NCBI GenBank assembly: GCA_001802655.1 | Contig: MGZO01000129.1 | Coordinates: forward strand, 18,861 to 39,381 | DNA length: 20,521 nt | Reading direction: 5' to 3' | From: Hydrogenophilales bacterium RIFOXYD1_FULL_62_11 | Lineage (GTDB): Bacteria; Pseudomonadota; Gammaproteobacteria; Burkholderiales; Thiobacillaceae | Shown here: in pieces, positions 6,108 through 13,808 of the stretch | Layout: every line of letters starts with the position of its first letter | How positions within the stretch are numbered: position 1 is the stretch's first letter | Made by a program: the position numbers and the translations under genes | The notes under the pieces: model-generated | Seen by the model: only the letters and a program-made list of their open reading frames with translations | Database searches by the model: none | Told to the model about the DNA's origin: nothing

Positions 6108-7649
6108 TCAATAGACGCCGGTTTTCTTGAACTCTTCCACCGCAGCGGTGAGCGCCTTTTCAGTCGCATCATCCATATTGCCTGTGGTTTCGATGGTGTC
6201 CATGATGCTGGCGTACTTGGATTTGATGAACGCCATCAGCGCAGCCTCAAACGGCAGAATCTTGTTGATTTCGACGTCGTCCATATAACCTTTGTTGACT
6301 GCAAACAGCGTCAATGCCATTTGCGAAACCGACATCGGCGAGTACTGCGCCTGCTTCATCAGTTCGGTCACACGGCGGCCGCGCTCAAGCTGCTTGCGGG
6401 TCGCTTCGTCGAGATCGGAAGCAAACTGGGCAAATGCTGCCAGCTCGCGATACTGCGCCAATGCCAGGCGAATACCGCCGCCTAGCTTCTTGATCACCTT
6501 GGTCTGCGCTGCGCCACCGACGCGGGACACCGACAGACCGGCGTTGATTGCGGGACGGATACCGGCGTTGAATAGATCGGTCTCAAGGAAGATCTGGCCG
6601 TCGGTAATCGAAATCACGTTGGTCGGCACGAATGCAGACACGTCACCGGCTTGCGTTTCGATGATCGGCAATGCCGTCAGCGAACCGGTCTGGCCTTTTA
6701 CTGCGCCATTGGTCATTTTTTCAACGTAGTCGGCATTCACCCGTGCTGCGCGCTCAAGCAGGCGTGAGTGCAGGTAGAACACGTCGCCGGGATACGCCTC
6801 GCGACCCGGCGGGCGACGCAGCAGCAGCGACACCTGACGGTAGGCCCAAGCCTGCTTGGTCAAATCGTCATACACGATCAGCGCGTCTTCACCGATGTCA
6901 CGGAAGAATTCGCCCATGGTGCAACCGGAGTACGGTGCGATGTATTGCATCGCAGCAGCATCAGCAGCAGTCGCCGCAACCACAATGGTGTGATCCATCG
7001 CGCCGTGTTCTTCCAGCTTGCGCACGACGTTGGCAACCGAGGAGGCCTTCTGGCCAACGGCGACGTAAATACATTTAACGCCGGTGCCCTTCTGGTTGAT
7101 GATGGCGTCAATTGCGACGGCGGTTTTGCCGGTCTGACGGTCACCAATGATCAGTTCGCGTTGACCACGGCCAACCGGCACCATGGCATCGACTGACTTG
7201 AGGCCGGTCTGCACCGGCTGGTCGACCGATTTACGCTCAATCACGCCCGGCGCAATGCGCTCAATCGGCATGGTGATGTCTGCTGCGATGGGACCCTTGC
7301 CGTCAATCGGCTGGCCCAGCGAGTTGACCACGCGGCCGAGGAGGCCACGACCCACGGGCACTTCCAGAATGCGGCCGGTGCACTTGGCAACGTCGCCTTC
7401 CTTGATGTGCTCATAGTCACCCAGAATCACGGCGCCGACGGAGTCACGCTCGAGGTTGAGTGCCACGCCGAAGGTGTTGCCCGGCATTTCGATCATTTCG
7501 CCCGACATCACGTCGGATAAACCATGAATGCGGACAATGCCGTCGGTGACGGACACGATCGTTCCCTGGGTGCGCAACTCGCTCGCTGCACCGAAGGATT
7601 CGATCTTGGCTTTAATCAGTTCGCTGATTTCGCTTGGATTCAATTGCAT
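6108..7649 (-). CDS. atpA: ATP synthase F1 alpha subunit
   Basis: The 513-residue alpha subunit binds nucleotide non-catalytically and supplies the arginine finger to the beta catalytic site. The P-loop GDRQTGKT is at 169-176, DDLTKQAWAYRQVSLLLRRPPGR follows at about 261-283, and the arginine finger is Arg376 in the segment GLSVSRVGG. The N-terminus (MQLNPSEISELIKAKIE) is the delta-contacting helix. Length and motifs are as in E. coli (513 residues). GGAG seven bases before the ATG supports the start. It is preceded by a 70-base spacer after atpH and followed by atpG. Confidence 0.99.
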   Translation of the reverse strand: MQLNPSEISELIKAKIESFGAASELRTQGTIVSVTDGIVRIHGLSDVMSGEMIEMPGNTFGVALNLERDSVGAVILGDYEHIKEGDVAKCTGRILEVPVGRGLLGRVVNSLGQPIDGKGPIAADITMPIERIAPGVIERKSVDQPVQTGLKSVDAMVPVGRGQRELIIGDRQTGKTAVAIDAIINQKGTGVKCIYVAVGQKASSVANVVRKLEEHGAMDHTIVVAATAADAAAMQYIAPYSGCTMGEFFRDIGEDALIVYDDLTKQAWAYRQVSLLLRRPPGREAYPGDVFYLHSRLLERAARVNADYVEKMTNGAVKGQTGSLTALPIIETQAGDVSAFVPTNVISITDGQIFLETDLFNAGIRPAINAGLSVSRVGGAAQTKVIKKLGGGIRLALAQYRELAAFAQFASDLDEATRKQLERGRRVTELMKQAQYSPMSVSQMALTLFAVNKGYMDDVEINKILPFEAALMAFIKSKYASIMDTIETTGNMDDATEKALTAAVEEFKKTGVY

Positions 7650-7719
7650 GTGTGTTCTCCGAACCGCCGGGGTTTGAATTCGGGCGGCATCCGATAAATA
7701 AGAGTCTGGATTAGCGCTA

Positions 7720-8256
7720 TTAACCCTGTAGCGCGAAGCTCATGCGCTGCAGCCGCCCTTTGACCGAGCCGTCTATCACTTGGTCGCCAATCGTGATCAC
7801 CGCGCCGCCGATCAATTCGGGATCGACCGCAACCTGCACGTTTACCGCGCGGTTGAACTTGGCACGCAAACCGGCCACCAGGTCGTCGACCTGCGCCTGC
7901 GCCATTTCCTGTGCACTGGTAATGGTCGCTTCGAGCGTGCCTTCGGCACTTGCCTTCAGCGTGTCGAACTGCTCGCTGATCACGGGCAATAATGCCAGGC
8001 GGCCGTTTTCGGCCAGCACCTTGACGAAACTGGCACCGCGCTCACCAAGCCTGGCACCGGCCACATCGATGACCAGTGTGGCCACGCGATCAGCTGCGAC
8101 AGCAGGATCAGCATTCAGACGCGCCAACTGCGCATCGGAAACGATGGTCGCCAACGTAGCAATACGCGAAGACCACCCTGCCAGATCGTTTTCGCTCTGT
8201 GCAATGCGGAAGACCGCTTCTGCATAGGGACGTGCCAGAGTAGACAGTTCGCTCAT
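7720..8256 (-). CDS. atpH: ATP synthase F1 delta subunit
   Basis: The 178-residue delta subunit (equivalent to mitochondrial OSCP) joins the peripheral stalk to the top of F1. The N-terminal helical bundle begins STLARPYAEAVFRIA, and the C-terminal signature is PELIGGAVITIGDQVIDGSVKGRLQRM. The ATG is only three bases after the atpF stop; there is no strong Shine-Dalgarno sequence, so translation is probably coupled to atpF. A small perfect hairpin (GCGCTA at 7714-7719 with TAGCGC at 7729-7734) surrounds the stop codon and could protect or process the message. Confidence 0.97.
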   Translation of the reverse strand: MSELSTLARPYAEAVFRIAQSENDLAGWSSRIATLATIVSDAQLARLNADPAVAADRVATLVIDVAGARLGERGASFVKVLAENGRLALLPVISEQFDTLKASAEGTLEATITSAQEMAQAQVDDLVAGLRAKFNRAVNVQVAVDPELIGGAVITIGDQVIDGSVKGRLQRMSFALQG

Positions 8257-8259
8257 GGC

Positions 8260-8730
8260 TTACAGCTCGGCTTTCAGCTGGCCCAACAGGTCAGCATGGG
8301 TTTGCGCATTGACTTCGCGACGCAGTATTTTTTCCGCACCGGCAACGGCCAGCGCAGCAACCTGTTCACGCAAGGTTTCACGTGCACGGTTGGTTTCCTG
8401 GGCGATGTTGGCCTGGGCAGCGGCAAGCTGACGCTCACCCTCTTCCCTGGCAGCCGTTTTGGCCTCTTCGACCATTTGCGCCGCGCGCTTTTCTGCCTGA
8501 ACGATGACTTCGGCTGCAGTCGCCTTGGCTTCACGCATGTTGTCGCCCGCTTTTTTTGCAGCCAGCTCCAGCTCGTGCTTGCCACGGTCGGCAGCGGCAA
8601 GGCCATCGGCAATCTGCTTCTTGCGCGTTTCGAGCGCGCTCATGATGGGCGGCCACACGTACTTCATGCAGAACCACACAAAGAAGATGAACGTGATGGA
8701 CTGGCCGATCAAAGTAGCGTTGAAATTCAT
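8260..8730 (-). CDS. atpF: ATP synthase Fo b subunit
   Basis: The 156-residue b subunit has one N-terminal membrane segment (about 5-25, ATLIGQSITFIFFVWFCMKY), then PPIMSALETRKKQIADGLAAA, then a long charged Ala/Glu/Lys/Arg helix to the C-terminus. Two copies form the peripheral stalk that holds F1 to subunit a. Length matches E. coli b (156). AAGG seven bases before the ATG supports the start. The gene follows atpE after 63 bases and is almost joined to atpH. A parS-like sequence inside it (8375-8388) matches only 11 of 14 core bases and is not called. Confidence 0.98.
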   Translation of the reverse strand: MNFNATLIGQSITFIFFVWFCMKYVWPPIMSALETRKKQIADGLAAADRGKHELELAAKKAGDNMREAKATAAEVIVQAEKRAAQMVEEAKTAAREEGERQLAAAQANIAQETNRARETLREQVAALAVAGAEKILRREVNAQTHADLLGQLKAEL

Positions 8731-8793
8731 ATCCGCACCTTAATAATGACGTGGGTAAATTAGCTCTGTATCAGCTACAAACTGCGCAGAGAA

Positions 8794-9033
8794 TTAACCG
8801 GCGACGGCGAACAGAACGTACATGGCCAGACCGACAGCGATCATCGGCACGGCGTCAACCAGACCCATGACGATGAAGAACTGGGTGCGCAGCATCGGGA
8901 TCAGCTCGGGCTGACGCGCAGCGCCTTCCAGAAAACGGCCACCCAATACACCGATGCCGATAGCCGCGCCCAGCGCGCCCATACCCATCATCAACGCACC
9001 AGCGATGTACAGCACTGCTTGAGTCATTTCCAT
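8794..9033 (-). CDS. atpE: ATP synthase Fo c subunit (proteolipid)
   Basis: The 79-residue protein is a hairpin of two membrane helices (about 7-30 and 52-77) joined by the polar loop GRFLEGAARQPELIPMLRTQ. Many copies form the rotor ring. The ion-binding carboxylate is Asp60 in IVMGLVDAVPMI, as in E. coli (Asp61). The extra polar ligands of sodium-binding rings are not apparent, so this is a proton enzyme. AGGAG six bases before the ATG, with a U-rich stretch further upstream, makes this the strongest translation start in the operon, as expected for the subunit needed in most copies. Confidence 0.98.
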   Translation of the reverse strand: MEMTQAVLYIAGALMMGMGALGAAIGIGVLGGRFLEGAARQPELIPMLRTQFFIVMGLVDAVPMIAVGLAMYVLFAVAG

Positions 9034-9064
9034 TTGTTGCTCCTAAAAGTTAAAAATAAAGTTG
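9034..9064 (-). promoter_or_regulatory. U-rich translation-initiation region of atpE
   Basis: On the - strand the bases before the ATG read TTTTTAACTTTTAGGAG and then CAACAA. A strong Shine-Dalgarno sequence is preceded by a pyrimidine- and A-rich unstructured leader. From memory, E. coli atpE has a translational enhancer of the same kind containing UUUUAACU, which is also present here. Function is inferred by analogy. Confidence 0.6.
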
Positions 9065-9100
9065 AAAACAAGAAACCAGAATCGGTAGATAAAACGTGAA

Positions 9101-9979
9101 TCAATGATGCTCGGCGTGCGCCATGTCCAGATACACAATGGTCAGCGTCATGAAGATGAACGCCTGCAGGGTGATGATCAGGATGTGGAACACCGCCCAT
9201 GCCCACTGCAGAGCACCGCCAAACAGAGCCATGATCCAGCTGCCGCCGAACATCAGCGCGATCAGGATGAAGATCATTTCTCCGGCGTACATGTTGCCGA
9301 AAAGTCGCAGCGCCAGCGAAATCGGCTTGGCAATCAGGCCTACGCCTTCAAGCAACAGGTTGACCGGGAACATGAACTTGGGAAAAGGCTGGAACGCCAG
9401 TTCGGAGAAGAAGCCGCCCGCACCCTTCATCTTGACGCTATAGAACAGCACCAGGAAGAAAATCGACAGCGACAAGCCAAAGGTGACGTTGGGGTCGGTC
9501 GAGGGCACCACTTTGAGATAGGGCAGACCCGCCATCGAGCCGAGCAAAGGCAGCCAGTCAACCGGAACCAGATCCATCAGGTTCATCAAAAACACCCACA
9601 TGAACACGGTCAGAGCCAGCGGCGCAACCAGGGGATTTTTGTGTGAAAAGGAACCGCGCACCGAGTTGTCGATGAACTCGATGACCCACTCGACAAAGTT
9701 CTGCAGGCCAGAGGGCACGCCGACCGTCGCTTTTTTGGCCGCCAGGCGGAACAGGAACAGGAACAGGAGGCCCAGACCGATTGAAAACGCCATGCTGTCG
9801 ACGTTGATGGCCCAGAAGCCCATCGCTTTGGCTTCTTCAGCACCGTGCGCAAATGTCAGGGTTGCCTGGTTCAGCACCTCGCCATCGTGACGCTGGTAGC
9901 CCGCAGGCAGTTCGCCATAGGTCAGGTTTTGCAGGTGGTGCTTGATGTACTCACCGGAGGAAGCGTATTCCGTAGCCAT
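9101..9979 (-). CDS. atpB: ATP synthase Fo a subunit
   Basis: The 292-residue a subunit provides the two proton half-channels against the c-ring. Several membrane segments are visible (about 62-80, 118-136, 165-182, 205-225, 235-255 and 262-285). The essential arginine is Arg225 in ISLALRLFGNMYAGE; Glu234 and Gln272 match E. coli Glu219 and Gln252. The ATG at 9979 (MATEYASSGEYIKHHLQNL) was chosen over an in-frame TTG at 9994 because the shorter N-terminus fits the family. Neither has a clear Shine-Dalgarno sequence. A two-tier hairpin lies just upstream in the 96-base spacer after atpI. Confidence 0.97.
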   Translation of the reverse strand: MATEYASSGEYIKHHLQNLTYGELPAGYQRHDGEVLNQATLTFAHGAEEAKAMGFWAINVDSMAFSIGLGLLFLFLFRLAAKKATVGVPSGLQNFVEWVIEFIDNSVRGSFSHKNPLVAPLALTVFMWVFLMNLMDLVPVDWLPLLGSMAGLPYLKVVPSTDPNVTFGLSLSIFFLVLFYSVKMKGAGGFFSELAFQPFPKFMFPVNLLLEGVGLIAKPISLALRLFGNMYAGEMIFILIALMFGGSWIMALFGGALQWAWAVFHILIITLQAFIFMTLTIVYLDMAHAEHH

Positions 9980-10001
9980 GATGATCAAATTCAATTAAGT
10001 G

Positions 10002-10040
10002 GGTTTTGAATAAGCACGACACGCGTGCCCATTCAAAACC
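10002..10040 (-). repeat. Two-tier hairpin in the atpI-atpB spacer
   Basis: A perfect 10-bp inverted repeat (10002-10011, GGTTTTGAAT, with 10031-10040) encloses a second perfect 5-bp stem (GCACG at 10014-10018 with CGTGC at 10024-10028), separated by a symmetric two-base internal loop. The apical loop is five bases. It ends 22 bases before the atpB ATG and is not followed by a U-run. It may act in mRNA processing, stability or translation. Confidence 0.8.
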
Positions 10041-10075
10041 AACCTTGCAACTCGAAGCGGCCGCAGCCAATTTTT

Positions 10076-10447
10076 TTACTTGCGATCCAGCGCCGCAGCC
10101 AGCCAGCCCAGCTGCGCCGCCAGCAAACCCAGCAACAGGGGCAGCGGCGACAACTGCAACGCAGCCAATCCCAATGCCAGCAGCCCGACCAGAACAAGCA
10201 GCCGTTCCACGCCGGTGCGGATAAAATGCTTGAACAACCGGTGCTGGTCCCATTCGGGATGCCGCACCGCTTGCCGCTCTCGCCACACCAGCACGCCACT
10301 CACGGCCAGCGCAATCAAGCCGCCGAACAGTGCCGCGAGCGCCGCGCCGAAGCCGGCAAACAAGGCGCCAATAAGCGCCGCGATTGGCGCGATAACCGCT
10401 TGCGCCAAGGCCACTCGCTGGGTGACCGATTGAATGCCGGAGAACAT
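10076..10447 (-). CDS. atpI: ATP synthase assembly protein I (AtpI)
   Basis: The 123-residue very hydrophobic protein has four predicted membrane segments (about 12-31, 34-53, 79-97 and 100-120) with a polar middle (WRERQAVRHPEWDQHRLFKHFIRTGVER). Length, topology and place as first gene before atpB identify AtpI, which is thought to help c-ring assembly and is not part of the final enzyme. Sequence identity in this family is low, so the call rests mostly on context. No Shine-Dalgarno sequence precedes the ATG, and a candidate -10 box lies very near, so the message could be leaderless or nearly so. Confidence 0.88.
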   Translation of the reverse strand: MFSGIQSVTQRVALAQAVIAPIAALIGALFAGFGAALAALFGGLIALAVSGVLVWRERQAVRHPEWDQHRLFKHFIRTGVERLLVLVGLLALGLAALQLSPLPLLLGLLAAQLGWLAAALDRK

Positions 10448-10456
10448 TAGCCGGCG

Positions 10457-10486
10457 ATGATACTTGAATTAGTGGGGTCTATGCAA
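10457..10486 (-). promoter_or_regulatory. Candidate sigma70 promoter of the atp operon
   Basis: On the - strand, TTGCAT (10481-10486) and TATCAT (10457-10462, five of six to consensus) are separated by 18 bases. The start of transcription would fall about three bases before the atpI ATG. The -35 box is poor. This lies in the 116-base gap after the YihY gene, the only sizeable gap before the operon. Read-through from upstream genes is also possible. Confidence 0.4.
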
Positions 10487-10563
10487 TCATCAAGTGCTCT
10501 GATGAGGAATTCACCCGATACGGCGTTGCTGGCCGATATGCCGGGCAGCTTGCGTGACCCCTA

Positions 10564-11907
10564 TTACGGCTTTTCGCTAGACGGAGCAAGCTGGTCGCCC
10601 GCCAGATCCTGCCACGTCATGTTGCCCAGCGCGGATTGCTGGCATTCATCCAGCCGGCTTTCGAGTGCGCTTAACGCCGGATCGTTCGCCAGGTCATGCG
10701 CATGCAACTGGCGCTGTTCGCCCTGAAGACGCAACACAATGAGCAGATCTGCCAGCGGCACGCTGGCAGGTTCAACTGCGGGCAGCCAGCGCGGCAACGG
10801 GTCGTCGGTGCGCGCAACCAGATGCTGATCCAGGAACGGCGCAAGCACGTCTTCCAGCACAGGTTCGGGCAAACGCAATGCCAGCGCAAGTTCATGCGGT
10901 GTCAATCCCGGCACGCCTGCGGCGTGGGCATGCGCAAGCCGACCGAGCGCGGCCAGCGCAATCCGTTCACGCTGGCGCGGGCTGAATGCTGCACCAGCGT
11001 CGTGCCCCGGGCTGTAGCCGGGATTCTGCATATAAAACGCAACGCTGGCACCAAACAGCACGATGAGCCAGATCACGTAGATCCAGAGCATGAACACAAT
11101 GACGATGGCGAAGCCTGAATAGACCGCCACGTAATTGGACGCCCCTGCAACAAATTGTGCGAAGAGCATGCCGGACATCTGCCACAGCAGTGCTGCAACG
11201 ATCGCACCCGTGATGGCGGGCACATTACGCACGCGGGTGTTGGGTACCAGGGAATAAATGAAGCTGAACACGGCGACCAGTATCAGCAGCGGCAGCATGC
11301 GTTGCAGCAGCCGCAACGCGTCGGCCAGAACACCGCGTACGCCGAGCCAGCTGAAAATCACGTCGTCAAACACGGAAGCGCCGATGCTGACGATCGCAAA
11401 CAACAGCACCGGCGCGGTAAAGATGACCGACAGATAATTGCTGAAGCGTTGCGCAAAGGTGCGTTCTCGCCGCACGTGCCACACTTCATTGAAGCCCTGC
11501 TCGACCTTTTGCACCAGCGATACGGCGGTATAAAACAGCATGGCGACGCCCACCACGCCGAGCACGCCGACTTTGATGTTGTCCACAAAACCGGTGATCT
11601 GGTCGACCATCTGCACCCGCTCGTCACCCAACGGGGCCAGCAAAGCGAGCAGCGCCGGGCGCGCGGCGTTATGCACGCCGAACGCCTTGAGCACCGAAAA
11701 ACTCACCGCCAGCAAGGGCACTAGCGACAACAGCGTGGTGTACACCAGACTCATCGCGCGTAGATTCAACCGTTCACCTGCAACGTCGCGGGTCGCTAGC
11801 ACCAGCGCGCGAAGCAGCACCAAGGGCAGCGCCTGCCAGGCTGGCAAAGTGGTGTCACGTCCCGCGCGCCACAAACGCGTGTTCAACAAGCCCAACCGGG
11901 TTTTCAT
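10564..11907 (-). CDS. YihY/UPF0761-family inner-membrane protein with long C-terminal extension
   Basis: The 447-residue protein has about six membrane segments (about 51-73, 112-133, 155-178, 205-222, 230-252 and 263-292). Family features include SLVYTTLLSLVPLLAVSFSVLKAFG, QKVEQGFNEVWHVRRER, and IYSLVPNTRV followed by GAIVAALLWQ. The family was once named ribonuclease BN, but that activity belongs to another protein, and its role is unknown. E. coli YihY has 290 residues; this one has about 150 further cytosolic residues with helical, winged-helix-like character (PRQRERIALAALGRL... LTPHELALALRLPEPVLEDVLAPF). The start at 11907 has GGAG close upstream; an in-frame ATG at 11964 would overlap the preceding gene by 17 bases and cannot be excluded. 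Confidence 0.88.
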   Translation of the reverse strand: MKTRLGLLNTRLWRAGRDTTLPAWQALPLVLLRALVLATRDVAGERLNLRAMSLVYTTLLSLVPLLAVSFSVLKAFGVHNAARPALLALLAPLGDERVQMVDQITGFVDNIKVGVLGVVGVAMLFYTAVSLVQKVEQGFNEVWHVRRERTFAQRFSNYLSVIFTAPVLLFAIVSIGASVFDDVIFSWLGVRGVLADALRLLQRMLPLLILVAVFSFIYSLVPNTRVRNVPAITGAIVAALLWQMSGMLFAQFVAGASNYVAVYSGFAIVIVFMLWIYVIWLIVLFGASVAFYMQNPGYSPGHDAGAAFSPRQRERIALAALGRLAHAHAAGVPGLTPHELALALRLPEPVLEDVLAPFLDQHLVARTDDPLPRWLPAVEPASVPLADLLIVLRLQGEQRQLHAHDLANDPALSALESRLDECQQSALGNMTWQDLAGDQLAPSSEKP

Positions 11908-11947
11908 CGGCTCCGGCGGGCGGGCTGCCGCGCAATCGATAATTTTT

Positions 11948-12910
11948 TCACATGACCTCCTCATGCCAGCCCAGCATAGACAAGTTTCTGGCGAGCGCAG
12001 CCTCGCGCAGGCTCGCCAGAAACCCGGCCGGGCCTGCCGCATAAATATCGCAATGGGCGAGATCCGGGTGCGCAGCCAACACACGTTCGGCCAGTTGCGC
12101 CAAATCAGCGTGGGCATCCATCAACCTGTATTCAAAATCATCCAGCGCGTCGGCCAGCGAACGCACATAATTTTCCTGGTAGTGCGCAAGCTCGTCGGCC
12201 AGCCAGTAAAGATGCATGCTCTCGGCCACTTCCAGCGACATGGCATGCTGGATCAGACTTTTGATCGGCGCAAAGCCGTCGTCCCAAGCCACGAAGAGAA
12301 TGGGGCGACGCGAATCGAGCTCGATGACGAAGCCACCCACGGGTCCGGTCAGCTGCACAACCGCGTCCCTTGCCAAGCCGGCAAACGCCCGCTCGGCAAA
12401 AGGCTGCTGGTCCCGTCGCACGTGCAGTTCGATATGACGATCTTCACAGGGACAGCTGGCGATGAAGTACTCGCCCGCAGCCCCATCGATCTCCAGCCGG
12501 ACCGATTGCCCGGCCAGAAAACGCAATCGCTGGCTGCGTGGCGTCATCAGGTGCAGGGCCAGAATCTGTTCGTTGATCGGATCGACGGCTTTCACCCGCG
12601 TGGCAATGGTCTGCTGCGGGATGTCGTTGGCCCCCGTGATGCTGGCCTGGATCACGACATCGCCGACCGCCGAATAGGCGCACATCAACAATGCGCCTTT
12701 GCCCTTGTCGGCTTCCCTGAGCAGATAGTCATGCGGATGGACTTTACGGACTTCACCCGACACCAGCCACGCCAGACAGTCGCCGCAATTGCCGCTGTTG
12801 CAGCCGTAATTCAGCGGGATACCCGCACGCAGCGCCGCCTCCAGAATGGTGTCGTTTTCTTCGCTGGGGAAGGCATGGCCAGAAGGCATCACGGTTATTT
12901 GTGCCGACAT
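11948..12910 (-). CDS. 2Fe-2S ferredoxin / flavin-reductase-like fusion with degenerate cofactor motifs
   Basis: The 320-residue protein joins an N-terminal plant-type ferredoxin domain to a ferredoxin-NADP reductase-like module. The iron-sulfur ligands are intact: Cys37, Cys42, Cys45 and Cys77 (C-x4-C-x2-C-x31-C). The reductase part is recognisable (LRFLAGQSVRLEI, GPVGGFVIE, GFAPIKSLIQHAM, IYAAGPAGFLASLREA), but its usual FAD motif RxYS reads GEYFIAS (146-152) and the glycine-rich nucleotide loop GGGTGFAP reads AWDDGFAP (208-215). Relatives are often annotated as CDP-6-deoxyglucoseen reductase or NAD(P)H-flavin reductase; the substrate is unknown. The ATG at 12910 was chosen because GGAG lies about ten bases upstream and an earlier in-frame start would run into parB. 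It lies between parB and the YihY gene. Confidence 0.85.
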   Translation of the reverse strand: MSAQITVMPSGHAFPSEENDTILEAALRAGIPLNYGCNSGNCGDCLAWLVSGEVRKVHPHDYLLREADKGKGALLMCAYSAVGDVVIQASITGANDIPQQTIATRVKAVDPINEQILALHLMTPRSQRLRFLAGQSVRLEIDGAAGEYFIASCPCEDRHIELHVRRDQQPFAERAFAGLARDAVVQLTGPVGGFVIELDSRRPILFVAWDDGFAPIKSLIQHAMSLEVAESMHLYWLADELAHYQENYVRSLADALDDFEYRLMDAHADLAQLAERVLAAHPDLAHCDIYAAGPAGFLASLREAALARNLSMLGWHEEVM

Positions 12911-12950
12911 CGTGATGTGCTCCGTTAAATCGGAATTCCGTGTATCGCCG

Positions 12951-13808
12951 TTACAGCGCGATACCCAGTTTATCCAGCAAGCCCTGTAATTCTGCGTGGC
13001 TGGCAAAGCTGAGGGTGAGCCGGCCTTTACCCTGCTTGTTGGTTTGCACGCGCGCGGCCATGCCCAGCGCGTCGGACAGGCTTTCTTCCAGCCGCAGCAG
13101 GTCACGCGAAACCGCCGCTGCAGCGGGTGCAGGCGCGACGACCGGTTCTTTCAGCTTCGCCACGCGGCGCTCGACCTCGCGCACCGACAGGCCGCGGGTT
13201 TCGACCTCGTGCGCCAATTCGCGCTGCGCGCCTGCGGAAAGCGGCAGCAGCGCGCGCGCATGGCCCATTTCGATCAGGCCGGCGGTCAGCATGTCCTGTA
13301 CCGGACGCGACAGATTCAACAGCCGCAGCAAGTTGGACACCGCCGCGCGCGACTTGCCGACCGCCTGCGCCACCGACTCGTGGGTCATGCCGAACTCGTG
13401 GATGAGGCGCTGCAAGCCCTGCGCTTCATCGATGGCGTTGAGGTCTTCGCGCTGGATATTTTCGATCAGGCCCATCGCCGCCACCGCGTCGTCGGCCACT
13501 TCGCGCAACAACACCGGCACCTCGTTCAACCCGGCCAATCGCGCCGCACGCCAGCGCCGCTCGCCTGCAATGATCTCGAAGCCATCGACGATTTCGCGCG
13601 CCAGGATCGGCTGCATCAGCCCCTGCGCCCGGATCGAATCGGCCAGCTCCTGCAGCGCCTCGCTGTCCATCTGCGTACGCGGCTGGTATTTGCCAGGCGC
13701 CAGTTGCGACACGTTCATCATACGCAGCTCGCCCTGCGGCGGCGCCGTGTTGTTCTCGCCGCCGAGCAGCGCGTCGAGCCCGCGCCCCAGCCCCTTAAGT
13801 CTGGCCAT
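12951..13808 (-). CDS. parB: Chromosome-partitioning protein ParB
   Basis: The 285-residue protein is a chromosomal ParB. The N-terminus has the ParA-activating box (RLKGLGRGLDALLG, about 3-16). The CTP-binding ParB/sulfiredoxin domain contains GERRWRA (82-88) and ENIQREDLN (116-124). A helix-turn-helix follows (MTHESVAQAVGKSRAAVSNLLRLL, about 141-164), then a linker rich in Ala and Pro (222-233), then a C-terminal dimerisation domain. Members load at parS as clamps and spread to organise the origin. Three parS sites are present 1.9-5.5 kb upstream of its start. The ATG overlaps the end of parA by 14 bases and has GGAG eight bases upstream. Confidence 0.98.
   Translation of the reverse strand: MARLKGLGRGLDALLGGENNTAPPQGELRMMNVSQLAPGKYQPRTQMDSEALQELADSIRAQGLMQPILAREIVDGFEIIAGERRWRAARLAGLNEVPVLLREVADDAVAAMGLIENIQREDLNAIDEAQGLQRLIHEFGMTHESVAQAVGKSRAAVSNLLRLLNLSRPVQDMLTAGLIEMGHARALLPLSAGAQRELAHEVETRGLSVREVERRVAKLKEPVVAPAPAAAAVSRDLLRLEESLSDALGMAARVQTNKQGKGRLTLSFASHAELQGLLDKLGIAL

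Noticed and set aside
8375..8388. parS-like GTTTCACGTGCACG inside atpF
   Set aside because: Three of the 14 core bases differ, all in the right half; it is too degenerate to call without binding data.
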